Shown here: positions 6,944 through 15,610 of the stretch, piece by piece
Layout of the letters: each line of letters starts with the position of its first letter
Position numbering within the stretch: position 1 is the stretch's first letter
Source of the DNA: Candidatus Saccharimonadota bacterium
GTDB taxonomy: Bacteria > Patescibacteriota > Saccharimonadia > Saccharimonadales > Saccharimonadaceae
Length of the DNA stretch: 64,000 nt
Direction: 5' to 3'
Assembly (NCBI GenBank): GCA_905373835.1
Contig: CAJPUN010000001.1
Span: forward strand, 186,001 to 250,000
Program-made: the position numbers and the translations under genes
The notes under the pieces: model-generated
What the model was told of the DNA's origin: nothing
The model's database searches: none
Seen by the model: the letters and a program-made list of their open reading frames with translations, nothing else

Positions 6944-9811
6944 GTGAAGATTAGACGTCAAAAACGTGGGATCGTCATGCGCATCGCATCGGTTGTGGCT
7001 GTGAGTGGGCTCGCTATAGGCGGGCTTTTTTATGGCCTCAATTCGGTGAACGCAGCCGGTCTGAATAAAAACTATAATTATATCAAGGCAAATTACGCTG
7101 TGCCGAATGCCAACGTCGCCTGGGTGTCACCCAACGGGGATGACAACAAGGGTAACGGAAGCGAGTCAGCACCGTACAAGAGCTTTGGCCGCGCCGTCAC
7201 GAAGATCGGCGACGGCGGAACGGTGGTAGCAAAGAGTGGTATCTACCGCGAGCCACACTTCTTTGTGACGAAGAAGAATGTCACCATGCAGGCAGCACCC
7301 AACGCTGAGGTATGGCTGAAGGGTAGCGACGTTGTGACCAACTGGTCGCGCGAAGGTAATATGTGGAAGGCCACTGGCAACTTCCAGAACTTCTGCCACG
7401 TCTGTACGACCAACATCAAGCCAGAAGTCGAAGGTATGGCTGCCTACCCAGAGCAGGTCTTTATTAACGACAAGCCACTGACGCAGGTCGGGAGCAAGGC
7501 TGAGGTCGGCCCAGGCAAGTTCTATGTGGAAGACGCTACCCAGACAACGCGTAGTGGTGGACACTTCAACCCAGGCCGGCAAGACACGGTGAGTTACTAC
7601 CTAGGCTCAGACCCAACGGCTGGCACAACGGAGATCTCGCAGCGCACCCGCGCCTTTACCACAACAGGCGAGAACTTCAAGCTGCAGGGTATTAATATTG
7701 CACAATACGCGCCAAACCAAACCTGGGGCTTTAAAGACCCACAGCTAGACGACAAGGCTGGGCCAATTGCCATCTCCATCAACGGGAAGAACTCGCTGGT
7801 GCAAGATGTGATCGTGGCGCAGAACTCGAACTCGGGGTTGTTCCTCGATAAAGCCTCGGGCAGCGTAGTGAAGAACAGCCAATTCCTCGACAACGGGGGT
7901 AATGGTGCTGGTGCCAACCGCATCGAGAATGCGGTGTTTGAAAACAACACCTTTAGCAATAACAACGCCGCTGGCTTCGAAACCAATGGTAGCTACTGTA
8001 CATCGTGGTGCGGCATGGCTGATGTGAAGGTGACTCACGCCGAGAACTTCACCTTCCGCAACAATGTGGTGGATTACTCGAAGTCTGGCTCGACCAACTC
8101 CGACATCGCTGTGGCCAAGCGCCACCAGCTGCCAGGCTTCTGGTGTGATGAAGGATGTATCAACACCAACATCGTCAACAACTACTTTACCAACGTGCAG
8201 ATGGCGATCTTCTACGAGGTATCACACACTGGTATCATCGCCTCGAACATTATTGAAGGCTCGGGCTCTGGTATCTTAGTGTCGGGTAGTAGCAAGACGA
8301 AGATCTACAACAACTCTATCTCACGCACCGCCTACCCAATCCGCGTCCGCGAGGACACCCGTAGCAAGGGTTGTAATGCCTATCAAGGTAGCACCTGTAC
8401 TGCACCAGAGAGCTGGTCGCAAGCCAAGGGCCTGAGCTGGGACACAACGGGCACAGAGATGTACAACAACATCATATCATCGCGTGCTGCAACTGCTAAG
8501 GATGGCGACAGCCCATACTGGGCGTACGGTGTCCGCACTAAGGGTGGTGCCAACATTGGCGGACCAAAGGTTGGTACGAATGAGATGTTTGCTGGCCTCG
8601 ACTACAACGTCTACTACCGCAACGATACCAATGTCGACAAGACCGTCTTTACCTGGGACTTGGCTCAGACGGACGCACCGATTGATGTTCTCTTTAGCAA
8701 GACATCAGACATTGCCAAGGATGGCCGGGTCAGCAAGGCGATTGACGGCCTGGAGCGCAACTCGCTCGACCAAACTGGCTCACGCAGCGCCAACCCATTC
8801 TTCACTAGCGAAGCTGCGAACAACAATGACTACAACAAGAGTAACTATACCATCAAGGCCGGTAGCCCAGCTGCCAATAGTGGTAAGGAATTGCCTGCCG
8901 ATGTGGCGAAGGCAATCGACCCAAGTGGGGCAACCGTGAAGGCCGGCACCAAGGTGAACCGTGGTGCATTGGTGAACGCCAACATGACGGGTGGCGAACC
9001 AAACATAAGCAGCAAGAGCAGTAGCACCCCACAACAAAATAACGCCAATGGCGCAACCACCAACGGGCAAGCAAACCCAAAAGCGCCGGGCATGGGCAGC
9101 ACCAGTAAAGCTGACACTGCTCATGCAGCCCAAACCGCCGAGGCCGACACCAAGAGCGACAATAGCGCTGTGTCGGTCCCAGACGCTCGTCTCAAGGCGG
9201 CAATCAACAAGCGCCTGTCTGAGACCCTTGGCGCACGCCGAGGCGCCGCACAAGACGTGACAGCAGGTGAGATGCAAAAGTTGACTGGCCTGTCGCTCAT
9301 CCTGCCAGGCGATGCAGCAGATGACCGCAAAGCGGCCGACCTGACTGGTCTTGAGGCAGCAACGAACCTCGACTGGCTGGCAATTGATGGCAACAAGGTG
9401 AAGAGCCTTGCACCGCTCGCTAAGCTAACCAAGCTGACTTCGTTGACCGCTCATTCCAACCAGATTGAGTCGCTTGATCCAATCGCTGGCCTGGCAAACC
9501 TCAAGCTTGTGATGGTCTCGGGCAACCCAATTGCCTCGACCAAGCCGCTTGCTAAGCTGGCGCACCTCAAGCGGGTCTCGCTCTCGGGCAAAGATGGCTT
9601 CGTGCTAGACGTTGCCGACATTGCAGCCAGCAAGGGTAGCCTGGAGTCGCTCTCGCTCTACGACTACAGCCGCAAGACCACACTGGCCAACGGCAGCCAA
9701 CTAGCGACATTTGGCAGCCTCAAGAAGCTTCGCCTCACTGGCGTCAAGCTAAGTGCTGCCGATAGCGCCGCCATTGGCACACTCAAACTCGAAAAGCGCC
9801 GCATAGACTAG
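6944..9811 (+). CDS. Secreted right-handed beta-helix protein fused to leucine-rich repeats
   Basis: A 955-residue protein starting at GTG with GGAGG 8 bases upstream. Residues 1-38 are a signal peptide (basic start, hydrophobic core, cleavage after VNA). Residues about 55-560 are a parallel beta-helix of the pectate-lyase/DUF1565 type: WVSPNGDDNKGNGS, SGIYREP, then repeated Asn-rich coils such as NNTFSNNNAAGF. A Ser/Asn/Pro-rich linker follows at about 690-740. Residues about 770-920 carry SDS22/internalin-like repeats (LTGLEAATNLDWLAIDGN, LAKLTKLTSLTAHSNQ). There is no LPXTG motif or C-terminal membrane anchor. It is probably an exported adhesin or polysaccharide-binding or -degrading protein. 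The enzymatic role is unproven. Confidence 0.85.
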   Translation: MKIRRQKRGIVMRIASVVAVSGLAIGGLFYGLNSVNAAGLNKNYNYIKANYAVPNANVAWVSPNGDDNKGNGSESAPYKSFGRAVTKIGDGGTVVAKSGIYREPHFFVTKKNVTMQAAPNAEVWLKGSDVVTNWSREGNMWKATGNFQNFCHVCTTNIKPEVEGMAAYPEQVFINDKPLTQVGSKAEVGPGKFYVEDATQTTRSGGHFNPGRQDTVSYYLGSDPTAGTTEISQRTRAFTTTGENFKLQGINIAQYAPNQTWGFKDPQLDDKAGPIAISINGKNSLVQDVIVAQNSNSGLFLDKASGSVVKNSQFLDNGGNGAGANRIENAVFENNTFSNNNAAGFETNGSYCTSWCGMADVKVTHAENFTFRNNVVDYSKSGSTNSDIAVAKRHQLPGFWCDEGCINTNIVNNYFTNVQMAIFYEVSHTGIIASNIIEGSGSGILVSGSSKTKIYNNSISRTAYPIRVREDTRSKGCNAYQGSTCTAPESWSQAKGLSWDTTGTEMYNNIISSRAATAKDGDSPYWAYGVRTKGGANIGGPKVGTNEMFAGLDYNVYYRNDTNVDKTVFTWDLAQTDAPIDVLFSKTSDIAKDGRVSKAIDGLERNSLDQTGSRSANPFFTSEAANNNDYNKSNYTIKAGSPAANSGKELPADVAKAIDPSGATVKAGTKVNRGALVNANMTGGEPNISSKSSSTPQQNNANGATTNGQANPKAPGMGSTSKADTAHAAQTAEADTKSDNSAVSVPDARLKAAINKRLSETLGARRGAAQDVTAGEMQKLTGLSLILPGDAADDRKAADLTGLEAATNLDWLAIDGNKVKSLAPLAKLTKLTSLTAHSNQIESLDPIAGLANLKLVMVSGNPIASTKPLAKLAHLKRVSLSGKDGFVLDVADIAASKGSLESLSLYDYSRKTTLANGSQLATFGSLKKLRLTGVKLSAADSAAIGTLKLEKRRID

Positions 9812-9846
9812 GTTCCTCCCCATCAGCCAAGTCTGGTAGCGTACAT

Positions 9847-9876
9847 AAAAAGCCGAGCAGAAATGCTCGGCTTTTT
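9847..9876 (+). terminator. Intrinsic terminator of the beta-helix/LRR gene
   Basis: AAAAGCCGAGCA, loop GAAA, TGCTCGGC, then TTTTT. Confidence 0.92.
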
Positions 9877-10137
9877 GGTGTGAAAAAGAGTGCACTTCGA
9901 GCTGCTGGCGCGCTCTATCGTAGGCAATATTTTATACCCATGGCTGCTATAAATCATGCTATGAGGAGGTGTCTCTAGTTATTCTACAGAAGTAAATGCG
10001 AGAGAAGCGATATGAGAATGGCTGAGATTTGAGCCATAGGCATAGTGGATCCGTAATACTGCAAGGGCAAGAATTAAAACGAGACGTGGGTCTAGTATCT
10101 CTAGGTATTTGCCAAATATGTATTCTATCCTTGTGTA

Positions 10138-10171
10138 ATAAAAAACTCAGCATGCAACAACATACTGAGTT
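10138..10171 (-). terminator. Intrinsic terminator of tRNA-Arg
   Basis: Read on the minus strand: AACTCAGTATG, a short loop, CATGCTGAGTT, then a T run. It lies just past the tRNA 3' end. Confidence 0.75.
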
Positions 10172-10182
10172 AGTATTCTCTA

Positions 10183-10259
10183 TGGTACACTCGGCGCGAT
10201 TCGAACGCACGACCTTTGGCTCCGCAAGCCAACGCTCTATCCAGCTGAGCTACGAGTGC
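10183..10259 (-). tRNA. tRNA-Arg (anticodon GCG)
   Basis: A 77-base tRNA. Acceptor GCACTCG pairs with CGAGTGT, giving a G-U pair at the end, followed by A and an encoded CCA. The anticodon stem TTGGC/GCCAA encloses loop TTGCGGA, so the anticodon is GCG and reads CGC and CGU. Most bacteria use ACG (edited to inosine) for this box, so GCG is unusual. Confidence 0.93.
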
Positions 10260-10375
10260 ATACCTGGGAAACAAACGTTGCCCAGACCAAACTATAAGGT
10301 GCACTGGATGATACCAGATCGCTTATTATTGTAGCACAGAGGTGCGCTGAGGGCAAGACGCCGTGGCCAAAACTA

Positions 10376-11011
10376 CTACTGCAGCCGCAGGTATATAATC
10401 AGCCGCTCGAGTAAGTCGGGCTTGCGTTCGCTCATTGGGAGGTGAGAGGCGATGAGATCAACCAGCTGCTCGCCTACATCCTCGGGGAAGTACATGACGA
10501 TGGGCATGGCGAAGCGCTTGCGTGGGATGAGTGTGATCCAATTCTGCGTGGGCTTAGCGGTGACGCTAAAGGAGCGGAAGGTGTCGTACGAGTAAGCCCG
10601 CTGGCCAACCACCACCTCGGCATGGCTAGCACTGTAGTTTAGCAAGGCAGCTGGCCGCTGCAGCGAGACGATCAATGCTACAGCCATAATGGGAATAAGC
10701 AGCGCAAAGGTGTAGGACTTAAACAAAAAGATCGAAATCGCGAAGAGTACCACCACAACCACGCCAAAGATCACATACCAGCCACGAGGGCGAGTGGTGT
10801 CATTGACCTCGCGCTCTTGCCAGATGAGGAGCGGCTCGGTGGGGTCGGGGAAGGGCGAAACCTGCGACGAATTGCTATCTGCCTGGCTCGGCCCACGACG
10901 AATCTCGAGCGGTGGATTGGGCTCATCAGTGGCCTGTGTATCGACGCGAGCGGTGCGCGATGGGTCGGCTGCATCTGAGGATGATGGCTGGTCGAATTGC
11001 GATGGCTGCAT
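10376..11011 (-). CDS. Two-helix membrane protein with a PH-like C-terminal domain
   Basis: A 211-residue protein. The first 75 residues are polar and Ser/Asp/Pro-rich. A hairpin of two membrane helices follows (about 77-117: GWYVIFGVVVVVLFAISIFL and YTFALLIPIMAVALIVSL). The last 90 residues are soluble and contain YDTFRSFSV and MPIVMYFPEDV, resembling small PH-like membrane-associated domains found in CPR genomes. The ATG at 11011 is chosen because TATACT lies exactly 6 bases before it, predicting a leaderless mRNA. Function is unknown. Confidence 0.75.
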   Translation of the reverse strand: MQPSQFDQPSSSDAADPSRTARVDTQATDEPNPPLEIRRGPSQADSNSSQVSPFPDPTEPLLIWQEREVNDTTRPRGWYVIFGVVVVVLFAISIFLFKSYTFALLIPIMAVALIVSLQRPAALLNYSASHAEVVVGQRAYSYDTFRSFSVTAKPTQNWITLIPRKRFAMPIVMYFPEDVGEQLVDLIASHLPMSERKPDLLERLIIYLRLQ

Positions 11012-11137
11012 ATGTTTAGTATAGCATAGAGTAGAACTCAAGGCATACTCCATCGGATAAGAATGGTAGAAAAATAAGATAAAGAAAGATGAAGATGAAT
11101 TTTTGAGATCTGGGCTATGTGGCGATTTGATTCAATA

Positions 11138-11173
11138 TAAAATACCCTCAGTAACACACTTGCTACCGAGGGT
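11138..11173 (-). terminator. Intrinsic terminator of tRNA-Ser(UGA)
   Basis: On the minus strand ACCCTCGGTA and TACTGAGGGT form a stem followed by ATTTTAT. Confidence 0.75.
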
Positions 11174-11189
11174 TCGAGTAAGCCCAACA

Positions 11190-11278
11190 TGGCGGAGAGA
11201 GTGGGATTCGAACCCACGGTAGGGGATACCTACGCCGGTTTTCAAGACCGGTACCTTCAACCACTCGGTCATCTCTCC
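11190..11278 (-). tRNA. tRNA-Ser (anticodon TGA)
   Basis: An 89-base tRNA. Acceptor GGAGAGA pairs with TCTCTCC, then G and an encoded CCA. The anticodon stem CCGGT/ACCGG holds loop CTTGAAA, giving UGA, which reads UCA. A long variable arm is present. With the CGA and GCU copies in this window it covers three serine codon groups. Confidence 0.94.
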
Positions 11279-11438
11279 AGTCTCGCTTATTATAGCATGA
11301 GACGGAGCAGGGCAAAAGATGAGGGTGACCAACTTTTGCGTAAGCCCTGGATATTATCTTTATCCCCTCCTCCTGTAGAGTCGAAACGTTGCTCCTTCTC
11401 TCCAACGTTGATTATAGATGGGCCAACACCACAACGGC

Positions 11439-12119
11439 TTATGCAAACGGCTGATGGGCCACCACCACAGCAATAACCTGCTGTGCGTCAGCGGTGCGGA
11501 GGCAGCGTGCAGCATAGCGAATCGTCGCACCCGTTGTAGAAATATCATCAATAAGGCAATAGGTGACCTCTGATGAGAGTGTGCGAGGGCAAGCGAATGC
11601 CTGGCGGGCTTGCCGCTGGCGCTGGGTACGGCTACTCCCTAGCTGCACACTGTGCTGAGCGCGCGTGAGGACTGGCTGGCAGGGCAGCCCACGCAGCCGG
11701 GCAAAGGCCTGCGCAAGCAACCGGCAGTGGTCATACCCGCGCTGGCGCTGATGTGCCGGAATGGTTGGGATGGGCACAATGATGGTACCAGTCGGTAGCG
11801 GCGGCGTAACGGCGTCGAGCAAGCCTGCGAGGGTGTGCTGAGCTGCCTGAGCGCGCTCAAACTTGTAGCGGTCGATCAATCGCTCTAGCGCACCCTCACG
11901 CTGCAGGGCACACCAGGCAGCTGCATAGGGCAGGGAGCAGGTTTGACACTGGCCAGACAGGGTAGGCTGGCCGCACTCGAGGCAGCGGTAGAGTGGATCG
12001 CGAATGATGTCTTTTTTACAATTATCACAGAGCAGTGTCCCGGTGATGTTGCAACCACAACAGGTATGCGGGGCAAGAAGGTTGGCAAGGTAGGTCGGTA
12101 TTGTGATTTTTACACTCAT
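11439..12119 (-). CDS. comF: ComF family phosphoribosyltransferase-like protein
   Basis: A 226-residue protein with the ComF layout: an N-terminal zinc ribbon (CCGCNITGTLLCDNC and CLECGQ...CQTC, residues about 20-60), then a type I PRTase fold with IVPIPTIPAHQRQRGYDHC and the PRPP loop CLIDDISTTGAT near residue 190. ComF proteins are needed for DNA uptake in competent bacteria, and here may serve scavenging of external DNA or nucleotides. The start at 12119 (MSVKITIP) is preceded by GGAGAGG and by TATAAT on the minus strand at 12137-12142. It is divergent from hsp20, and the two promoters overlap. Confidence 0.9.
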   Translation of the reverse strand: MSVKITIPTYLANLLAPHTCCGCNITGTLLCDNCKKDIIRDPLYRCLECGQPTLSGQCQTCSLPYAAAWCALQREGALERLIDRYKFERAQAAQHTLAGLLDAVTPPLPTGTIIVPIPTIPAHQRQRGYDHCRLLAQAFARLRGLPCQPVLTRAQHSVQLGSSRTQRQRQARQAFACPRTLSSEVTYCLIDDISTTGATIRYAARCLRTADAQQVIAVVVAHQPFA

Positions 12120-12132
12120 GAGGCCTCTCCGG

Positions 12133-12161
12133 TTGATTATACGCCATCGATTAGCTATAAT
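12133..12161 (+). promoter_or_regulatory. Promoter of the Hsp20 gene, overlapping the divergent comF promoter
   Basis: TTGATT (12133-12138), a 17-base spacer and TATAAT (12156-12161). No CIRCE element was seen. Confidence 0.65.
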
Positions 12162-12225
12162 AAATCCAGACTGTTGTCGAAATGGTAATTTGTGCATTAG
12201 CAAAAGAAAGTATGTGGAGGAAACT

Positions 12226-12750
12226 ATGGCCCGGAGTCAAGATGATGATCTTTTGATCGGTGATGAGCTTGCGGCAGCATTTTTGGAGGGTGATGACTCA
12301 CTCGCACCAGCTGCGCCAACTCACCAGCCAATGAATCACGCTCAAGCAAACCCAATGCCTGCCCAGAGCCAGCAGAGCCAAACTTCGTCATGGGGCGAAG
12401 AGCCTGCCCAGAGTGAGGAAGACTACACTGGCCAACTGGCAGTCGATGTGTACGAGACCGAGACGCAACTGGTGGTGAAGGCCCGCACCGCTGGAGTGAA
12501 CCGCGAAGAATTGGATGTGAAGATTAATGACGGGCTCTTGACAATCGTTGGTACGCTGAGCAGTGGTGACGACACTGTGGCCACAAAATGGCACAACCAA
12601 GAGTGCTACTGGGGTGAATTTAGCCGTACGCTGGAGCTGCCTGTAACAGTACGCGAAGATGAGACGACTGCCGTGCTGAAGGATGGCGTGTTGACCATCA
12701 CCTTCGAGAAGGTTAAGCAAGAGCAGGCCAAGAAGATCCCGATCCTGTAG
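12226..12750 (+). CDS. Small heat-shock protein, Hsp20/alpha-crystallin family
   Basis: A 174-residue protein. The first 60 residues are acidic and then Gln/Pro/Ala-rich. The alpha-crystallin domain covers about 62-165, with LAVDVYETETQLVVKARTAGV, the GLLTIVGTL strand and the conserved end DGVLTITFEKV. It closes with KKIPIL, like the I-x-I/V tail motif of the family. It acts as an ATP-independent chaperone holding unfolding proteins. GGAGG at 12216-12220 fixes the ATG at 12226. Confidence 0.93.
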   Translation: MARSQDDDLLIGDELAAAFLEGDDSLAPAAPTHQPMNHAQANPMPAQSQQSQTSSWGEEPAQSEEDYTGQLAVDVYETETQLVVKARTAGVNREELDVKINDGLLTIVGTLSSGDDTVATKWHNQECYWGEFSRTLELPVTVREDETTAVLKDGVLTITFEKVKQEQAKKIPIL

Positions 12751-12778
12751 GGAAGGGAAAACGAGCTTTGAGATAATG

Positions 12779-12803
12779 ACCCCGCTGGTGCGGGGTTGTT
12801 TTG
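12779..12803 (+). terminator. Intrinsic terminator of hsp20
   Basis: ACCCCGC, loop TGGT, GCGGGGT, then TGTTTT. Confidence 0.85.
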
Positions 12804-13332
12804 TGCTACGGGAAGTGGGTAATGCGAGCCTTGAGGCCTCTTATGGTATCTAGTTATATGTTCTCTATCTCATTTAGCAGAGCGTGAATATTGGCAGCAG
12901 AAGGTTATCATTTAGTATTAGCACTGAGAGGCTGGTGTTCTAGAGAAAGCTTTTGCAATAACTGTAGGAGAAATTGTAGTGAGGAGAAGGGTTGAGAGCT
13001 GTTGAGATTACCGATCTTAATCAGGGGGTTGTAGCTCATACAAGAGGTGGCGAAAGTAGTGTGGTGTAATGATTTTGTAAAACGGCTCTGTTAGGGTATA
13101 TAGTTGAAGAAGCTAAAGAATACTGGAAACTTCCCAAAACACCTCCTGAATGGTGCGATGGCTTATTATGAGGTTTCTAGAGTGTAAAGTATAATGAGCG
13201 CAGTGTGATGATGATTCTCCAGCCAGAGTGAAATGGAATAGCATGGCTAGTGCTACGCAAAAACAGTCAGTATCAGACGCCATTAGCAATAGACAGACTT
13301 TCTTGCGTAAGTGTCGTCGAATATATCCTCAA
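12804..13332. other. Intergenic region with no supported gene
   Basis: About 530 bases of AT-rich sequence between two terminators. No ORF with a ribosome binding site, no tRNA and no strong hairpin was recognised. Confidence 0.45.
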
Positions 13333-13363
13333 CAAAAGATACCACCCTGCGAGAGAGTGGTAT
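13333..13363 (-). terminator. Intrinsic terminator of the six-gene pilin-like operon
   Basis: On the minus strand ATACCAC and GTGGTAT form a stem followed by CTTTTGTTG. Confidence 0.7.
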
Positions 13364-13392
13364 AAGAGAGCCAATGAAGAAAGGTGGTTGTG

Positions 13393-13833
13393 TTATTGCC
13401 CTTGGTTGGCACCGATGTTGACGACGACGAAGTTGACCAGTGCGTAAGCGATGATCGCCACAACAAGGCCGACAATAGCGTACATGATGGTGTTCTTGGC
13501 GCCAGTGACGGCATTTGAGTCACCGTTCGATACAGTATAGCGCACACCACCAATCACAATCATGATAACAGCGACCGCACCAACGATAAAGAGAATCACG
13601 TTGACGATTGTTTGGAAAATACCAGTACCTTCAGTACAACCTTCTTTTTCGCTACCAAAGAGACAACTTACTTGGTCACTCCCTTTAGCAGAGGTAACCC
13701 CTTTCTTGAGACCAAGACCGTTGTCGGATGCAGCTGCTGCGCCAACGTGTGGTGCTACCAGCCCAGCAACACCTGCAGCCAGCACTGGCACAGCGAGGAG
13801 TGTAAGCATAGCTTTTTTGATATTGATTTTCAT
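13393..13833 (-). CDS. VirB2/TrbC-like pilin-family protein, copy 6 of the cluster
   Basis: A 146-residue protein, last gene of the operon. It has a signal peptide (KAMLTLLAVPVLAAGVAGLV), a soluble stretch with two cysteines (CLFGSEKEGC) and two hydrophobic helices around GGVRYTVSNGDSN and AKNTIMYAIVGLVVA. It is a close paralogue of the copy at 13992 and of the lone copy at 5596. The ATG at 13833 is preferred over the one at 13839 because AAAGGA then has 7 bases of spacing instead of 1. Predicted type IV secretion pilin-like subunit. Confidence 0.75.
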   Translation of the reverse strand: MKINIKKAMLTLLAVPVLAAGVAGLVAPHVGAAAASDNGLGLKKGVTSAKGSDQVSCLFGSEKEGCTEGTGIFQTIVNVILFIVGAVAVIMIVIGGVRYTVSNGDSNAVTGAKNTIMYAIVGLVVAIIAYALVNFVVVNIGANQGQ

Positions 13834-13991
13834 TGTCATGTCCTTTCTATTGGCGTTAGTACTGTCTTGTACTACCTGTACTATCTATATATACCAAAAA
13901 ATTGCCAAAATGTTAAGAGCTAACGGAGAAAATTACCGAAAAAGAGCCTATTTTATTGCAGAATGCAAGCGGAGTGGGCATGAGAGCCATA

Positions 13992-14435
13992 CTAGACGTA
14001 CGTATAATTGGCGGTAGGGGTGGATTGGCTGCCGCCACTCACGAGGTTATCAACGACGAAATTGACCATGGCATAAGCAAGAATAGCCACAACAAGGCCG
14101 ACAATAGCGTAGAGAATGGTATTTTTGGCACCCTGGATGCCGTTAGAATCGCCATTGGATGTAGTGTAGCGAATACCACCGATGACAATCATAATAACTG
14201 AAATGGCGCCAAGCACAAAGAGCATCATGTTAATAATACTCTTAATAGCTGTGCCAACATCAATCCTATTCTCGTTGCCACCTGCCTTGTTAATGCCATC
14301 TTTAATCTTGCTTTGTGCAGTGGTATCTGCAAAAGTATGCAGTGGTGTGAGGGCACTCACAGAAGGGGCGATAAAACCAACAAATAGAGCTGAACAAACT
14401 CCAGCACCGAAAATTGTTTTTGCTACGATATTCAT
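13992..14435 (-). CDS. VirB2/TrbC-like pilin-family protein, copy 5 of the cluster
   Basis: A 147-residue protein with a signal peptide ending near SALTP, a basic soluble segment and the paired helices with GGIRYTTSNGDSN and AKNTILYAIVGLVVAILAYA. AAGGAG is 6 bases before the ATG. A gap of about 160 bases separates it from the following copy, longer than the other spacings in the cluster, so an internal promoter is possible. The family assignment rests on topology and the shared loop motif. Confidence 0.75.
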   Translation of the reverse strand: MNIVAKTIFGAGVCSALFVGFIAPSVSALTPLHTFADTTAQSKIKDGINKAGGNENRIDVGTAIKSIINMMLFVLGAISVIMIVIGGIRYTTSNGDSNGIQGAKNTILYAIVGLVVAILAYAMVNFVVDNLVSGGSQSTPTANYTYV

Positions 14436-14454
14436 ATGATCTCCTTAGTTAAAT

Positions 14455-14898
14455 TTATAAAAGATTATCGGTTATCCAGTTAACAACACTATATGACATG
14501 ATAGCGATCACTAGCCCTGCAACTGCATAGAGAATTGTATTACGAGCAGATTTCACTACCTGCGGGTCGCCTCCTGCTAAACTAAAACGAAAACCAGCAT
14601 AGACAATCATCAAAGCGGATATAGACCCAAGAATGATTAGTGCGGTATTGATGCCATTTTTGGCGATTGACTCGGGGGTAACACCAGCACCGCTTGAAGT
14701 TGCAACCTTGCAGCCATCTTCTCCATCATTATCAGTAGCATTTTTACACGCCTCATTACCATGAAGCGACTGAGTAACATTAACGTGTGCGTACGATGGT
14801 GCTGATAGTAGAACTGTGCTTGACGCTATAGAGCTGAAACATACACATAACACAGTACCGAGGTAAATAAATACAGTTCTTTTTCGAAGTTGAATCAT
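14455..14898 (-). CDS. VirB2/TrbC-like pilin-family protein, copy 4 of the cluster
   Basis: A 147-residue protein. It has an N-terminal membrane or signal segment (TVFIYLGTVLCVCFSSIASSTVLL), a soluble region with two cysteines (EACKNATDNDGEDGC) and two helices with the loop FRFSLAGGDPQVVKSARNTILYAVAGLVIA. Its ATG overlaps the stop of the upstream gene (ATGA), giving translational coupling. Base composition is clearly more AT-rich than in neighbouring housekeeping genes. Confidence 0.72.
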   Translation of the reverse strand: MIQLRKRTVFIYLGTVLCVCFSSIASSTVLLSAPSYAHVNVTQSLHGNEACKNATDNDGEDGCKVATSSGAGVTPESIAKNGINTALIILGSISALMIVYAGFRFSLAGGDPQVVKSARNTILYAVAGLVIAIMSYSVVNWITDNLL

Positions 14899-15203
14899 GT
14901 ACCAAGAACTCCGTTTATAACAGTGTTAGTGATGACAAAAGCAAGAAGAATAACAGCCAGGCCGACACAGGCAGCTAATAGGGCATTTTTTGCTCTTCGA
15001 ACTTGGTTAGGATCATCTTGGGAGGTAGCGTACATAAACCCTGCAATAATGATGGCTATTACTGCAATAATACCACCCCATATATAGGCTACATTAAGAA
15101 TATCTTTTATGATAGAACTGTTATGAGCACTGCTGTGATAGCCTATTTCTGACGCTCTGATCTCACGGAGTTTATCTGTTGTTGCGAAAAAATGTGTAAA
15201 CAT
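14895..15203 (-). CDS. Short VirB2/TrbC-like membrane protein, copy 3 of the cluster
   Basis: A 102-residue protein without an evident signal peptide. It begins with a polar segment (MFTHFFATTDKLREIRASEIG) followed by two helices (VAYIWGGIIAVIAIIIAGFMY and ALLAACVGLAVILLAFVITN) joined by SQDDPNQVRRAKNAL, the same loop as in the other copies. Start and stop overlap both neighbours: TAATG with the upstream gene and ATGA with the downstream one. It could be an inner-membrane partner rather than a secreted pilin. Confidence 0.7.
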   Translation of the reverse strand: MFTHFFATTDKLREIRASEIGYHSSAHNSSIIKDILNVAYIWGGIIAVIAIIIAGFMYATSQDDPNQVRRAKNALLAACVGLAVILLAFVITNTVINGVLGT

Positions 15204-15610
15204 TAAATAACTCCTGCCACCATATTAACGATTGCTGCTGCAGATATTGCAATGACGAGTCCAATTAAAGCGTCCCTAATGGTGTTTTTTGCTTTTGCCA
15301 TTGATTCTGGGTTTCCAGCACTAACTATATACATGTACCCGCCTTTGATAATAAACCCAACTGTGACATAAGCAACAACAACCATTGCTCCCTGCAGTAC
15401 ATTTAGGCCGATAGTGAGAAAATAGGTTTCTACGCCTACTTTCTTTATATTTGCGCAATCGCTCTTGTCCTGGAGACCACGATACCAAGCTGGTATACCA
15501 AGAAAATTTGGTGGAGAGCAGGGCGCTGCAGCTTGTGCTGGAGAGGGTGGAGCAATAATAGATAGACCTGCAATAACCATAAGGGCGTAGGCTATAACAT
15601 GCTTTTTCAT
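15203..15610 (-). CDS. VirB2/TrbC-like protein, copy 2 of the cluster
   Basis: A 135-residue protein with a signal peptide (MKKHVIAYALMVIAGLSIIA, cleavage near AQAAA), a soluble Cys-containing segment (CSPPNFLGIPAWYRGLQDKSDC) and two helices with GGYMYIVSAGNPESMAKAKNTI between them. It overlaps the upstream gene by 4 bases (ATGA) and the next by 1 base (TAATG). The two cysteines could form a disulfide outside the membrane. Confidence 0.75.
   Translation of the reverse strand: MKKHVIAYALMVIAGLSIIAPPSPAQAAAPCSPPNFLGIPAWYRGLQDKSDCANIKKVGVETYFLTIGLNVLQGAMVVVAYVTVGFIIKGGYMYIVSAGNPESMAKAKNTIRDALIGLVIAISAAAIVNMVAGVI

Noticed and set aside
10029..10334. Open frame overlapping tRNA-Arg
   Set aside because: Its coding capacity comes from the tRNA and its terminator on the other strand.
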